Notes under the pieces: generated by a model
What the model saw: only the letters and a program-made list of their open reading frames with translations
Told to the model about the DNA's origin: nothing
Databases searched by the model: none
NCBI RefSeq assembly: GCF_000368565.1
Contig: NZ_KB849543.1
Span: forward strand, 378,065-442,064
DNA from: Acinetobacter gerneri DSM 14967 = CIP 107464 = MTCC 9824
GTDB taxonomy: Bacteria > Pseudomonadota > Gammaproteobacteria > Pseudomonadales > Moraxellaceae
DNA length: 64,000 nt
Direction of reading: 5' to 3'
Shown here: in pieces, positions 8,419 to 16,808 of the stretch
How the letters are laid out: every line of letters begins with the position of its first letter
Position numbering within the stretch: position 1 is the stretch's first letter
Translations under genes and position numbers: made by a program

Positions 8419-8694
8419 ATGAGTGGACAACGTTATGCCCCAGAATTTAAAGATGAAGCTGTTAAATTGATTATCGAACGTGGATATTCTGTCACAGATG
8501 TTGCAGAACGTTTAGGCGTATCACAGCACAGCATTTATAAATGGCTAAAAGCCATACAGCCTTTACGCCCACCCCTGGTGAACATGAATTGCTCGAGGCA
8601 AAGAAAGAGAACCTTCGCCTTAAAAGTCAGCTCAAACAAACTGATTAAAAGTCAGCTCAAACAAACTGAAGAGGAACGGGATATATTAAAATGA
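8419..8694 (+). pseudogene. IS3-family orfA, frameshifted
   Basis: The first 47 codons encode a typical IS3 OrfA helix-turn-helix (GQRYAPEFKDEAVKLIIERG, then VTDVAERLGVSQHSIYKWLK). After that the frame shifts into unrelated sequence. A 25-bp tandem duplication (8620-8644 and 8645-8669) in the second half contributes to the damage. It cannot give a functional product. Confidence 0.85.
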
Positions 8695-9586
8695 AAGCAT
8701 TGCTTTCACGCCGCTTTGCAAGCCTGACTGAGTGAAGTATCAGTTTATCGTGGAATACAGCCATCAATTTAAGATTAAAACGATGTGTCGGGTTCTTAGG
8801 ATTACTCGTGCTAGCTATTATGCTTGGCTACATGAACCCAAATCAGGCAGAACAATTGAAAATAAACTGTTTTTTCAACTAGTCCTCTCTTCTTATGATG
8901 CCAGTTATGGCATCTATGGTTATCGTCGTATTATGCTGGATCTAAAAGAGTTGGGTGAAAGCTGCGGGCCTAATTGTGTGCTGACGATCACGAAGAACAA
9001 TGGTATTGCTGCTGTTCGAGGATATAAGAAGCATAAAAGCTATGGACGTGGTCGTCCTCAGATTGTGCGACCTAACCATTTAAATCGAGAGTTTGTTGTA
9101 AACACGCCTAATACTTCTTGGGTGACTGATATAACTTACATTCGTACATGGCAAGGCTGGTTATATCTGGCTGTAGTTCTTGATTTATATTCAAGGAAAG
9201 TTATTGGCTGGTCAATGAAACCTACGCTTGCCAAGGATATCTTTTGGATGCACTTCTCATGGCATTGTGGTGACGTAGGCCAAATGAGCCTGGATCATAC
9301 ATTCAGATCAAGGCTCACAATACAGCAGCGGAGATTGGCAAAGATTCTGTCAGAGGCATAACTTAATACCCAGCATGAGTCGTAGAGGAAACTGTTGGGA
9401 TAATGCCGTTGCTTAATCCTTTCTTAGCAGCTTAAAGAAGGAAGAATTAAAAAGAGGATCTATAAAACACGAGAAATGGCGCGTGCAGATGTGTTTGATT
9501 ATATCGAGATGTTTTACAATAGAATCAGGCGTCATTCGCATCTCGGCGGAATGAGTCCAGAAGCCTTTGAGGTAGCTTCAAAATGA
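8693..9586 (+). pseudogene. IS3-family transposase orfB, broken by several frameshifts
   Basis: The longest open part (8732-9361) has the IS3 OrfB pattern: YSHQFKIKTMCRVLRITRASYY, YGYRRIMLDL, and the DDE-domain start NTSWVTDITYIRTWQGWLYL with VVLDLYSRKVIGWS. A frame change after about 9240 is followed by fragments ending in a typical C-terminus ([13 protein letters not shown] near 9540-9586). An in-frame stop also separates the true N-terminus (LLSRRFASLTE) from the rest. Confidence 0.85.
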
Positions 9587-9622
9587 GGTTGTTCTATGTC
9601 TAGGATACTGGGAGCAGTCCAT

Positions 9623-9892
9623 ACTCTAGACTATCTCATGTCTCTGAAACTAACATAAAACATCTTATGTGAAATGCATTTTGTTAATTTAATATGAAAG
9701 AAACAGCCTGTCTATGACAGGTTGTTTCTTATGCTGTTTTAATCTTTTTCAGTTCAAGGTATTCGATGATTTGGGTCTCAATGCTCAAAATACGGATATT
9801 TTACACAAACAATTTGCCTTCAATCCAAATGTTTATTAACCATTTAGGAAACTCCCAGATTTACTCACAGAGATCATTAACAAAGAAATTAG
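9623..9892. other. Intergenic stretch with one terminator-like hairpin
   Basis: An 11-bp stem with one mismatch lies at 9702-9727 (AACAGCCTGTC with GACAGGTTGTT), followed by a short T-rich run. Some short coding-like stretches are present after 9740 but none has a start and none was recognised. Confidence 0.5.
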
Positions 9893-10558
9893 TTAAGATG
9901 GAGAGGTTTCTGTGAGTTGAGAATTTTCCCCATCAATACCATGTTCTTTGCACAGATTTTCATAATGTTCTTTTGCAGAGGTCTCTTTTGAAAGCTTTTG
10001 TTTTAATTCAAAAACTTCAGTTTTGAGTTGTTGGATTTCTAAAAGATTTTTATTGATTTCTTCATTAAGAACTTGAAGTTTGATTGTTTTTGTATCTACT
10101 TCTGCTTTGGATTTTTTATAAGTATTTAGATTGATATATGAATTAATCACATGTTCAATGACTGTTTCTTCTTTTGCCCAACCATTCTTTTTTTTTATAT
10201 ATTGAATTCGGTTTGATAGTTCTTTCTCGAAGTGATATTGCTTTTTGACTAAATGCCTTTTTGTCTTTTCCTTTTTATATTTTATAAATTGTTTTTTCAG
10301 CTGGTTAAAACATTCAAGTGAAACTTGAATACAAAGGCCATTTGCTAAGATTGCTTGTTGATAAGTGAACGTTACATCTTGGGGAGTTTTGGGGTTGAAA
10401 AATTTTAATTCACTAATAAGTGTTAACCCTTGCGGATTGTTTAAATATTTTATAAGACCATCTGGTTTTTTACATTCTTGATCTAAAAACTCAAATTTAA
10501 AGTCTATATCTGTATTACACCATTTGTTTAAATCTTGCTTAGGACGACCCATTTTCAC
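9893..10558 (-). CDS. Hypothetical coiled-coil protein
   Basis: 221 residues, not recognised. The N-terminus MKMGRPKQDLN is basic with a GRPK motif like those of small DNA-binding proteins. The middle is lysine-rich (KKQFIKYKKEKTKRH), and residues about 150-205 form a probable coiled coil with regularly spaced leucines and isoleucines. It is divergent from the next gene across a very AT-rich 134-bp gap. A plasmid- or island-type DNA-binding or partition role is possible but unsupported by any specific motif. Confidence 0.6.
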   Translation of the reverse strand: MKMGRPKQDLNKWCNTDIDFKFEFLDQECKKPDGLIKYLNNPQGLTLISELKFFNPKTPQDVTFTYQQAILANGLCIQVSLECFNQLKKQFIKYKKEKTKRHLVKKQYHFEKELSNRIQYIKKKNGWAKEETVIEHVINSYINLNTYKKSKAEVDTKTIKLQVLNEEINKNLLEIQQLKTEVFELKQKLSKETSAKEHYENLCKEHGIDGENSQLTETSPS

Positions 10559-10692
10559 TTTTCTCTACAAACCTATTGATTGGTTTTATTTAACTAATTG
10601 TTAAAATCAAATTTAACAAAATGAGGTTTAATTAAATAAAATTAGTTATTATTATATATAATTGACAATTAAAATAAATTAAACTTTTATTA
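10559..10692. promoter_or_regulatory. Very AT-rich divergent region
   Basis: About 134 bp of nearly pure A+T, with related short elements (AATTGTTAAAA, AATTTAACAA, AATTGACAATT). It separates two divergent genes, so it must hold both promoters. It also has the look of an unwinding region and lies beside the replication-type genes of the island, but no iteron array is evident. Confidence 0.4.
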
Positions 10693-12288
10693 GTGCGAAT
10701 TATGATTTTAATGCGGTTAATGAACAAATATCAATTTTTATCATGCATATCTATGCTTTATCTCCAGCGACTCGAATTTACACTGTCTCCATTCGAGCGG
10801 ATCGTTTTTTTTCGTCTATTTTTAACTTTTGGATATAAGCAATTTCGAAAAAAAGACATCAAGATAATCGCTCTAAAAATTGATATTCATCATTTAAAGT
10901 TAGAAGAAGCGTTCAGTGGACTAGTAAAAAAATTTATACTGGTTGCTGATGATAATGATCACATTGGAGTGAATAGGGGGTATTTGAAACAACTCAATCA
11001 GCAAAGAAAAATAAAGAGTAGAATTCAACGTCTTCGTGAGCATCCCAAAAGCGATTTTTTACTTCAATTGTTCGAAAAGCTATTTCAGATCAAAATCAGT
11101 CATAAACAAAAGAAGAGTCAACAATTATTGGCGATGGACTATAAGCAATGGCTGGTACTGGTTAACCTTGTTTTTCTGAGTGATCGAGATGGTGTTGTTT
11201 TGGGCGCCGGAACGCATGAATTAACTTACTTTACAGGTTTGAGCAGATTTGCACTATTGCGATGTATGACCTATTTGTTTAAAGAGGGAATCTTACGCTC
11301 AAAAATTAATGGAACGTTGAACAATGGCTATTTAAATTTTGTTTCCTCAATCTATTTCCTCAATCTTTCTCATCCGATTTGGGAAGAGAAGAGAATTTAT
11401 GGAAGATACTTAATTTTCAATCATCCTCAACAGATACCAATGTTAAACAGGCTTCTAGAAGCTTTAAATACATGGAATCCCGATGAATCAACTATCAATT
11501 TTGAACAATTGGAGTTTATTCTCAATTTTTATAAAGAGTCAGATCTAGCAGCAAATGTTGGTTTTTTTCAGTCAGATGAATGTTCTATTCCACATTTGTT
11601 ACAAGCTGCGCGTCACTGGAATACCGGATTTCACCAAGAATTTCATCTATCACGTGGATATGTTGCAAATAAAAAAAAGCTATCCCTTAATACAAATGAA
11701 CTAAATTTCAAAAGACTGGATTATATCTTTCGCTATCTAGCATCTCATTATCCTAATATGGCTCCAGTCATCCATCCGCCTCAGAGTCAAATGGTTCCTG
11801 CTAACGTAAAATCTAAGATAAAAAAAATGTTTAAAAAAGTCGAAATTACAGAACAAGTAGAAAGAAAAGCTGCCACACATCAGATAAGGCTATCGGAAAT
11901 CATGGAGGCACAAAACCAACTAAAGCAGGAAATTATGTCCTTACTTGTACAATATGCCTATCAAAGTGAGTTGCGACTTGTTTTCGATGTTTTGGTTGAG
12001 GTGATTGGTCTGAATAATTTCAGTAGGGTAGTACCATTAGGTTGTTCTGATGAGTTTGCGACTCATAAAATTTACTTTAACCCTGATCCTTACCTTAAAA
12101 AGGATGAGCTATATCTTATTGATTATGCTGAGACTATGTTTTCCGAGCTTAAAACGCCGATATCGTCGACATTTAAAATTGTTAAGGCCTATAAGTCAAG
12201 TATCAAGCAAATTGACTTCGATTTAAAGGAACAGCTAGAGTGGGGGTTGCTCAGCCAGCAATGTTTAGGACAGGATCAATTTGATTGA
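10693..12288 (+). CDS. Hypothetical island protein of about 530 residues
   Basis: Not recognised. It starts at GTG 10693, ATG 10702 or later ATGs; no clear ribosome binding site decides. It is probably cytosolic, rich in aromatic and basic residues. A segment near residues 165-200 (THELTYFTGLSRFALLRCMTYLFKEG) looks like a winged-helix or helix-turn-helix recognition region. Position at the start of a module with two YagK/YfjJ proteins and AlpA suggests a role in island replication or control. This is inference from context. Confidence 0.6.
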   Translation: MRIMILMRLMNKYQFLSCISMLYLQRLEFTLSPFERIVFFRLFLTFGYKQFRKKDIKIIALKIDIHHLKLEEAFSGLVKKFILVADDNDHIGVNRGYLKQLNQQRKIKSRIQRLREHPKSDFLLQLFEKLFQIKISHKQKKSQQLLAMDYKQWLVLVNLVFLSDRDGVVLGAGTHELTYFTGLSRFALLRCMTYLFKEGILRSKINGTLNNGYLNFVSSIYFLNLSHPIWEEKRIYGRYLIFNHPQQIPMLNRLLEALNTWNPDESTINFEQLEFILNFYKESDLAANVGFFQSDECSIPHLLQAARHWNTGFHQEFHLSRGYVANKKKLSLNTNELNFKRLDYIFRYLASHYPNMAPVIHPPQSQMVPANVKSKIKKMFKKVEITEQVERKAATHQIRLSEIMEAQNQLKQEIMSLLVQYAYQSELRLVFDVLVEVIGLNNFSRVVPLGCSDEFATHKIYFNPDPYLKKDELYLIDYAETMFSELKTPISSTFKIVKAYKSSIKQIDFDLKEQLEWGLLSQQCLGQDQFD

Positions 12289-12562
12289 AGTCTTACGATA
12301 AAAGTTAATTTCTGACTTAACTCTCGTAAATGGATATATGGGTAAAAAAGCATGAATGCCGTGCCAAGAGGGGAGTATGCTACCTAGTAATAGGTTGGTT
12401 TTGTCACCTTTAGTCTGTAAATTAAGTCGGTAAATAATATTATTAATAAATAACCTAGATTAATTAAAGAACAACTTGGTATTAAGTTATATAACAAATA
12501 GCTGATATAAATCATAGATATCTACAATGCAGATTACGTATACATAATAAATAATTCTAGCT
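12289..12562. other. Intergenic region before the first YagK/YfjJ gene
   Basis: No gene or clear promoter was recognised. AT content rises toward the hairpin at 12563. Confidence 0.4.
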
Positions 12563-12591
12563 CCTTAGTTATGTACCAAACATAACTAAGG
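12563..12591 (+). promoter_or_regulatory. Hairpin sequestering the Shine-Dalgarno of the next gene
   Basis: A perfect 11-bp stem CCTTAGTTATG/CATAACTAAGG with a 7-base loop. The 3' arm contains AAGG (12588-12591), nine bases before ATG 12601, so the ribosome binding site is paired when the hairpin forms. Confidence 0.75.
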
Positions 12592-12600
12592 AATATCGAC

Positions 12601-13584
12601 ATGTTGCAATACGATCTCTCTCATCAAGCTGCTGTAATGACCGCAGTGAATGATTTTGTTGATTATCAATTGAATGATAGTTTTAACCAGACAGACTTCA
12701 TTACTCATCTCTGTGTATTAATTCCTGCATTTAAAGTTTTTGACCAACAATGTACTGAATATTGTATTTTGGTTGGTGCATTTAAAGATATGGTGCAATC
12801 AGTTGAAGCTTGTCAAGGTGATTTAGGGATTGAAGAATACCTGACACAGTTATCATTTAGAGAAATATCAAATCTTCAGAATATGTTCCGAAGTTATAGG
12901 TCTCAGCACTTAGCTGGGATTCGTTTGTTTAAACAGCAAGAGGAAGAGAATCGAGACCGCTTTTTACCTTATGTGCAGATGATTCTTAACGATCATTATA
13001 AGGTATTGGTTGTGCGTGTTGATTTCGGATATTTAAAGGAGTCTATGCCGAATATTACTGTGCAAGAATTCTTTAGCCATATTGAGTCAATACGCAATCT
13101 ATTGAAAGATAAGAATGGCTGTTTTAAGCATTTATTGGGTTATGGGCTAGCATTGGAGCATGGGGCGTCAAAAGGCTACCATGCGCATCTGATGCTGATC
13201 TACAACGGTTCTAAGCGTTGTCAGGATTGGTTCTTGGCTAATGAGGTGATCCTCAAGTGGCATGAGATAACTCAGAATATGGGATATGGCATAAGCAGTC
13301 ATACCCCTGAAAAGAAAAAACAATACGCTGAACGAGGCTTATTGGGGATAGGCATGATTCATCGCAATCAGCCTTTAGAAATGCAGAATACTTTGAATGT
13401 AGCCAGTTATCTCACTCAGCCTAAAAAGTTCATGCAGAGGATGTTGATTAAGCCATTGGGTAAAAGAACTTTCTTTAAAGGCATTTACCACGAGCATGGG
13501 CGTAAGTATGAAAACAATCATCCAATATCAGCAGAAGCAGGAATTTGGTCTGAACAAGATGTAAATGATTTATTGGGTGAGTAA
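12601..13584 (+). CDS. YagK/YfjJ-domain (inovirus Gp2-like) protein
   Basis: 327 residues. The C-terminal half has the YagK/YfjJ pattern: VLVVRVDFGYL, a glutamate- and histidine-containing core with GLALEHGASKGYHAHLMLIY, and a late segment LNVASYLTQPKKF. This family includes proteins from E. coli CP4 cryptic prophages and the inovirus replication protein Gp2, and the H.H motif (YHAH) recalls HUH-type replication proteins. It probably acts in replication of the excised island. The start ATG 12601 is fixed by the hairpin-embedded AAGG. A paralogue lies at 15478-16359. Confidence 0.85.
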   Translation: MLQYDLSHQAAVMTAVNDFVDYQLNDSFNQTDFITHLCVLIPAFKVFDQQCTEYCILVGAFKDMVQSVEACQGDLGIEEYLTQLSFREISNLQNMFRSYRSQHLAGIRLFKQQEEENRDRFLPYVQMILNDHYKVLVVRVDFGYLKESMPNITVQEFFSHIESIRNLLKDKNGCFKHLLGYGLALEHGASKGYHAHLMLIYNGSKRCQDWFLANEVILKWHEITQNMGYGISSHTPEKKKQYAERGLLGIGMIHRNQPLEMQNTLNVASYLTQPKKFMQRMLIKPLGKRTFFKGIYHEHGRKYENNHPISAEAGIWSEQDVNDLLGE

Positions 13585-13619
13585 ATCCTCAATTAACTGT
13601 AAATAAATATGGAATGAAC

Positions 13620-13650
13620 AGTTCTATGAAAAATTTCACTTCATAGGACT
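13620..13650 (+). promoter_or_regulatory. Hairpin sequestering the Shine-Dalgarno of the next gene
   Basis: An 11-bp stem, AGTTCTATGAA with TTCATAGGACT (one G-U pair), and a 9-base loop. AGGA in the 3' arm (13645-13648) is six bases before ATG 13655. Confidence 0.7.
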
Positions 13651-13654
13651 CTCC

Positions 13655-14614
13655 ATGAACATTACATACATTGAACACCAGATCGCACCACGTTTAGAGC
13701 AAGATATATACCGCTTTTTTACTCAAGTGCGATTTGGTTCACCAACTCCCCCCATGACTCATGATGAACATATCCAGAAAATCATTGAGCAAACGGCTCA
13801 AGTTTTACTGGCATATTTTCAGGACTGGAATTTCCTGATGTTTTCACATTTGGAGTCAGATTGTAGCTTTTGGATAACACAATTCAGAAATGCATATTTT
13901 GCCGTCTTACAACAAATCGATCCATGTAAGTATTATTTTATCCCTACTGCCAAACATAGTGCGAAATGGCTGACGGAGCATGTATTAAATAAACTGAAAC
14001 AGTTCTTTGCAACGACGGGTTTTCATGAGGCTTTAAATAAAATTAATGGGCAATACGAGAAGAGAGTTGATCATTTGCGTGAGCTTTATTCAGAAGTCAG
14101 TAAATTGAGTGTAGATGCCCCTGATTTAAAATTTTATCTGAGTTATTCCTTGGGTACTGAACTTTTACAATCAGTCGATCAAGTGATTCAATCGTTTCGA
14201 GCATTTAAAAAGAAGCTAACGTCTTTGCCTTGGTTTCGTGCACAAGTCATATTTAGCTATTACCACTTAATTCGCGACAGTACTCGAAACTGTTACGTGA
14301 TTAGATTCTACCTGACCTTTCAAAAAGTATTCTATTGCAAGGAGATTGACTATTCAGTTGATCTATTAAGACTGTGGCAGGATATCACTTATGGCATGGG
14401 TATTCTATTGCAAATTCCAAATGAAGAAACACAGCACTCAAATGGCAATCCATTCGGATTTGACCCAGATGGGCTTTTTAACTTTCCTGAGCCTAAAAAC
14501 CCATTGGATGATCTTGGTGACTTGCCAGATAAGGTAACGAGTGTAAATGAGCAGATGAATAAGATTTGTATTACAACACGTGGCTTTAAAATCTTTAATG
14601 GGAAGAAATGGTGA
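13655..14614 (+). CDS. Hypothetical island protein, possibly distant YagK/YfjJ relative
   Basis: 319 residues, not recognised. It is aromatic-rich with several helical stretches. The segment VIRFYLTFQKVFYCKEIDYS followed by LLRLWQDITYGMGI parallels the order 'strand, then W.EIT..MGYG' in the neighbouring YagK/YfjJ protein, so it may be a degenerate member that lost the HxH motif. The C-terminal tail is acidic and proline-rich. The start is set by the hairpin with AGGA just upstream. Confidence 0.6.
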   Translation: MNITYIEHQIAPRLEQDIYRFFTQVRFGSPTPPMTHDEHIQKIIEQTAQVLLAYFQDWNFLMFSHLESDCSFWITQFRNAYFAVLQQIDPCKYYFIPTAKHSAKWLTEHVLNKLKQFFATTGFHEALNKINGQYEKRVDHLRELYSEVSKLSVDAPDLKFYLSYSLGTELLQSVDQVIQSFRAFKKKLTSLPWFRAQVIFSYYHLIRDSTRNCYVIRFYLTFQKVFYCKEIDYSVDLLRLWQDITYGMGILLQIPNEETQHSNGNPFGFDPDGLFNFPEPKNPLDDLGDLPDKVTSVNEQMNKICITTRGFKIFNGKKW

Positions 14615-14648
14615 TTTAAACCCATTAGAGCAAATTGAAATGAATTGA

Positions 14649-14678
14649 CCTCTGTATCCAATCGAATGGGTACAGGGG
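14649..14678 (+). promoter_or_regulatory. Hairpin upstream of alpA with G-rich 3' arm
   Basis: A 12-bp stem, CCTCTGTATCCA with TGGGTACAGGGG (two G-U pairs), and a 6-base loop. The AGGGG in the 3' arm lies just upstream of a TTG at 14682 that is in frame with alpA, whereas the better start is ATG 14763. Confidence 0.6.
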
Positions 14679-14762
14679 CTTTTGACGCGTACATATTTTT
14701 TTACGGTGATGGACATGATATGTGCAGAACGCACGCCTTCATACCACATCGGAGTTCATCAG

Positions 14763-14993
14763 ATGAATGCGCTAAATTCACAAACATTTCAGATCAACCA
14801 AATTCTAAACATCAAACAATTGATTGAAATCACAGGGTTGAGTCGTGCCACCATTTATTCACTACTAGATCCTAAATCAAAATATTACGATGCTAGTTTT
14901 CCTCAGCAGATCAATTTAACTAGCAATCGAGTCGGCTGGGTCGCACAAGAAATCAATTATTGGATTGACAGCAAAATAGCCCAACGAACTTAG
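14763..14993 (+). CDS. AlpA-family transcriptional regulator
   Basis: 76 residues of the AlpA/excisionase-like winged helix-turn-helix type: LNIKQLIEITGLSRATIYSL, then SFPQQINLTSNRVGWVAQEINYWI, the usual 'FP...L....VGW...EI..WI' pattern. In the E. coli CP4-57 element AlpA switches on the integrase gene and so promotes excision. The start ATG 14763 has GGAG at 14751-14754; an in-frame TTG at 14682 right after the hairpin would add 27 residues. Confidence 0.88.
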   Translation: MNALNSQTFQINQILNIKQLIEITGLSRATIYSLLDPKSKYYDASFPQQINLTSNRVGWVAQEINYWIDSKIAQRT

Positions 14994-15009
14994 AACATTA
15001 AATGGTACA

Positions 15010-15035
15010 CCTGTACTCACTTAGGTGGGTGCAGG
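15010..15035 (+). promoter_or_regulatory. Hairpin sequestering a Shine-Dalgarno before a 20-codon ORF
   Basis: An 11-bp stem, CCTGTACTCAC with GTGGGTGCAGG (two G-U pairs), and a 4-base loop. CAGGGA overlaps the end of the 3' arm, five bases before ATG 15041. Confidence 0.65.
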
Positions 15036-15040
15036 GAATT

Positions 15041-15103
15041 ATGTTGTCAATATTAAATTTAGCTTTTCATGCAGAGGTATTTTTAGTGAATTTGCTTGAA
15101 TAA
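15041..15103 (+). CDS. Possible 20-residue peptide behind a regulatory hairpin
   Basis: ATG 15041 follows a hairpin with CAGGGA in its 3' arm, exactly as for the larger genes of this module, and opens a short frame encoding MLSILNLAFHAEVFLVNLLE. The product is hydrophobic and could insert in a membrane. It could equally be the truncated start of a lost gene. No homology can be claimed. Confidence 0.35.
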   Translation: MLSILNLAFHAEVFLVNLLE

Positions 15104-15442
15104 TAGTAGATGGATGATTTGACAAAAGCCTAAAAAAATCAAATTACTATAGCAGGTATATTAGATATTCTATGAGATACATATATTTAATAAGTATAGA
15201 ACTACTGTCTAAATATACACGAGTATTACATCAGTAGTTTATTTGTAGTATGAATTTTTAGTTATTGTATAGATGAAGACGTAGTAGAGAATAATCGGTA
15301 TCGCTATATATGCCGCAATAGGATCTTGTTTCAACATCTAATCAGTGATCATGATAAGTATTGAAGTAAGCTGATCAGATTGAATGAATCACAGCATGCC
15401 ATGGTTTTGGTATTCTAAGAAATAAAAAATAATTGAAATCAC
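15104..15442. other. Non-coding gap
   Basis: About 340 AT-rich bases with no gene, terminator or repeat that I can support. Confidence 0.4.
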
Positions 15443-15473
15443 TCACCTATGAATCAATCAACCACATAGGTGA
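15443..15473 (+). promoter_or_regulatory. Hairpin sequestering the Shine-Dalgarno of the next gene
   Basis: A perfect 9-bp stem TCACCTATG/CATAGGTGA with a 13-base loop. AGGTG in the 3' arm is about five bases before GTG 15478, which decides the start of the following gene. Confidence 0.65.
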
Positions 15474-15477
15474 AAAC

Positions 15478-16359
15478 GTGTTAAATCAAACCCAAATTTT
15501 ACTTGCAATCGAAAGCTTCATTGAGCGTATTCAGCATGATCAAATTGATGATGGGCAGATTTTGCGAAGTTTACAGGAACTCATCCCAGCATTCGAGCAA
15601 CAGCATGTGATAGGTACTCATTATGGACGACATGTTGATATCTTTATTATTCTCATGAAACAAGTTCAATCTTATCTACAAAGGCAGTGCTATGCTGAAC
15701 TAGATACACTTTTGTGCCAGCAGGTGGATGTCTTACGTGCTTTAGTACATCAGAGTTATCCATGGGTCGGAACTGAACGTTGTGCATTCCAGATGCAGGA
15801 AATGAGAAACCAACAATCACTACAGAACTACATTGCACAGGTGTTACAGCAAAAGTCGCGTTCATTGGTGGTACGTGTAGATTTAAAATATCCCCTGAAT
15901 TGCCAAGAACAAATTACAGCTCAATTATTTGATCAGCATATGAAAATCTTACGTAATCGGATTTCTAATGGTGATCGATGTTTTGCGGACTTGGAAGGTT
16001 TCGTATGGGCAATGGAGCAAGGAGGGAAGTCTACTGGATACCATTGTCACTTATTGTTGATCTATGATGGTCATAAGCACCAAAATGATTATGGCATAGC
16101 GATGGCAGTCGGTGCATGCTGGAGAGAAATTACTCAATGTTTAGGAAATTTTAGTACATCGCATGAGCCTGAAATGAAACAACGTTTTGAGCAAGAAGGC
16201 ACCTTAGCCATTGGGCGAATAGAACGAAAAAATTTGCAACAGATTCAAAATGTACTTAATTATGTAAAGTATTTCACCAAGCCTGAGAAATACGATCAGC
16301 GATTGCGTGCTAAAGCAAGTTCACGTTCAAGAACCTTCGGTACAGGGCAATTAAAATAA
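15478..16359 (+). CDS. Second YagK/YfjJ-domain (inovirus Gp2-like) protein
   Basis: 293 residues from GTG 15478 (N-terminus MLNQTQILL); a TTG at 15433 lies upstream of the hairpin and is less likely. The conserved core is present: SLVVRVDLKYP, GFVWAMEQGGKSTGYHCHLLLIYDG with the YHCH version of the H.H motif, ACWREITQCLG, and LNYVKYFTKPEKY. It is a diverged paralogue of the protein at 12601-13584 with the same likely replication role. Two copies in one island may reflect an old duplication or two merged elements. Confidence 0.85.
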   Translation: MLNQTQILLAIESFIERIQHDQIDDGQILRSLQELIPAFEQQHVIGTHYGRHVDIFIILMKQVQSYLQRQCYAELDTLLCQQVDVLRALVHQSYPWVGTERCAFQMQEMRNQQSLQNYIAQVLQQKSRSLVVRVDLKYPLNCQEQITAQLFDQHMKILRNRISNGDRCFADLEGFVWAMEQGGKSTGYHCHLLLIYDGHKHQNDYGIAMAVGACWREITQCLGNFSTSHEPEMKQRFEQEGTLAIGRIERKNLQQIQNVLNYVKYFTKPEKYDQRLRAKASSRSRTFGTGQLK

Positions 16360-16386
16360 CAGAAGTTGAATTAGTAAAAGCCTAAG

Positions 16387-16416
16387 TTCATCTCACCAAA
16401 ATAAAGGTGGGGTGAA
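16387..16416 (+). promoter_or_regulatory. Hairpin with G-rich 3' arm, sixth of the series
   Basis: An 11-bp stem, TTCATCTCACC with GGTGGGGTGAA (two G-U pairs), and an A-rich 8-base loop. It is followed by ATG 16420, which opens only a 16-codon frame (to 16470). Confidence 0.55.
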
Positions 16417-16436
16417 TTTATGGGGAAAGATTTATA

Positions 16437-16568
16437 TTACTCTTGTTGTATGAGCTGTAGTGCAAGATGATAAGCAAAACGAGGAGACATTGCTTCTGCC
16501 ACAAAGAATTCTTGAGGTGGGGTAAAGTCGATCGTTTGTTTACCGGTTTGCTTGTCATGAAGTTGAAT
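16437..16568 (-). pseudogene. C-terminal fragment of an unknown protein
   Basis: On the reverse strand 43 codons without a start encode HDKQTGKQTIDFTPPQEFFV, then AEAMSPRFAYHLALQLIQQE, and a stop at 16437-16439. The composition is protein-like, but an in-frame stop lies just upstream at 16569, so this is a remnant. Confidence 0.4.
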
Positions 16569-16808
16569 TTATTGTGTGGATGATGAGAATATTCTTGTCC
16601 ATACAACGGGCTACCAAGATACTTTAACCGCAGCACTGAATCATCCTTTAATTTATTGTTGTGAGATTATAAGGCAGTTCACTCAAAAATTATTATTCGG
16701 ATTTGGGATAAGTTGAGATAAGAAATGGGGCTGATTTGGTTGGGATGAAATAATGGTTTAAGAGAAAGCCATAAGACTCTTGGGAGATAGTCTTATGGCA
16801 AGTATGAC

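Larger units (their letters stand above)
8357..9622 (+). mobile_element. IS3-family insertion sequence, inactivated
   Basis: Imperfect terminal inverted repeats begin ATGGACTGC at 8357 and end GCAGTCCAT at 9622, with further matches including CCTAGACA. Both open reading frames are of IS3 type but disrupted by frameshifts. No target duplication is apparent. Confidence 0.85.

Noticed and set aside
14389..14749. Two reverse-strand frames opposite the hypothetical gene at 13655-14614
   Set aside because: They overlap a better-supported forward gene and a hairpin, and their sequence is low-complexity antisense.
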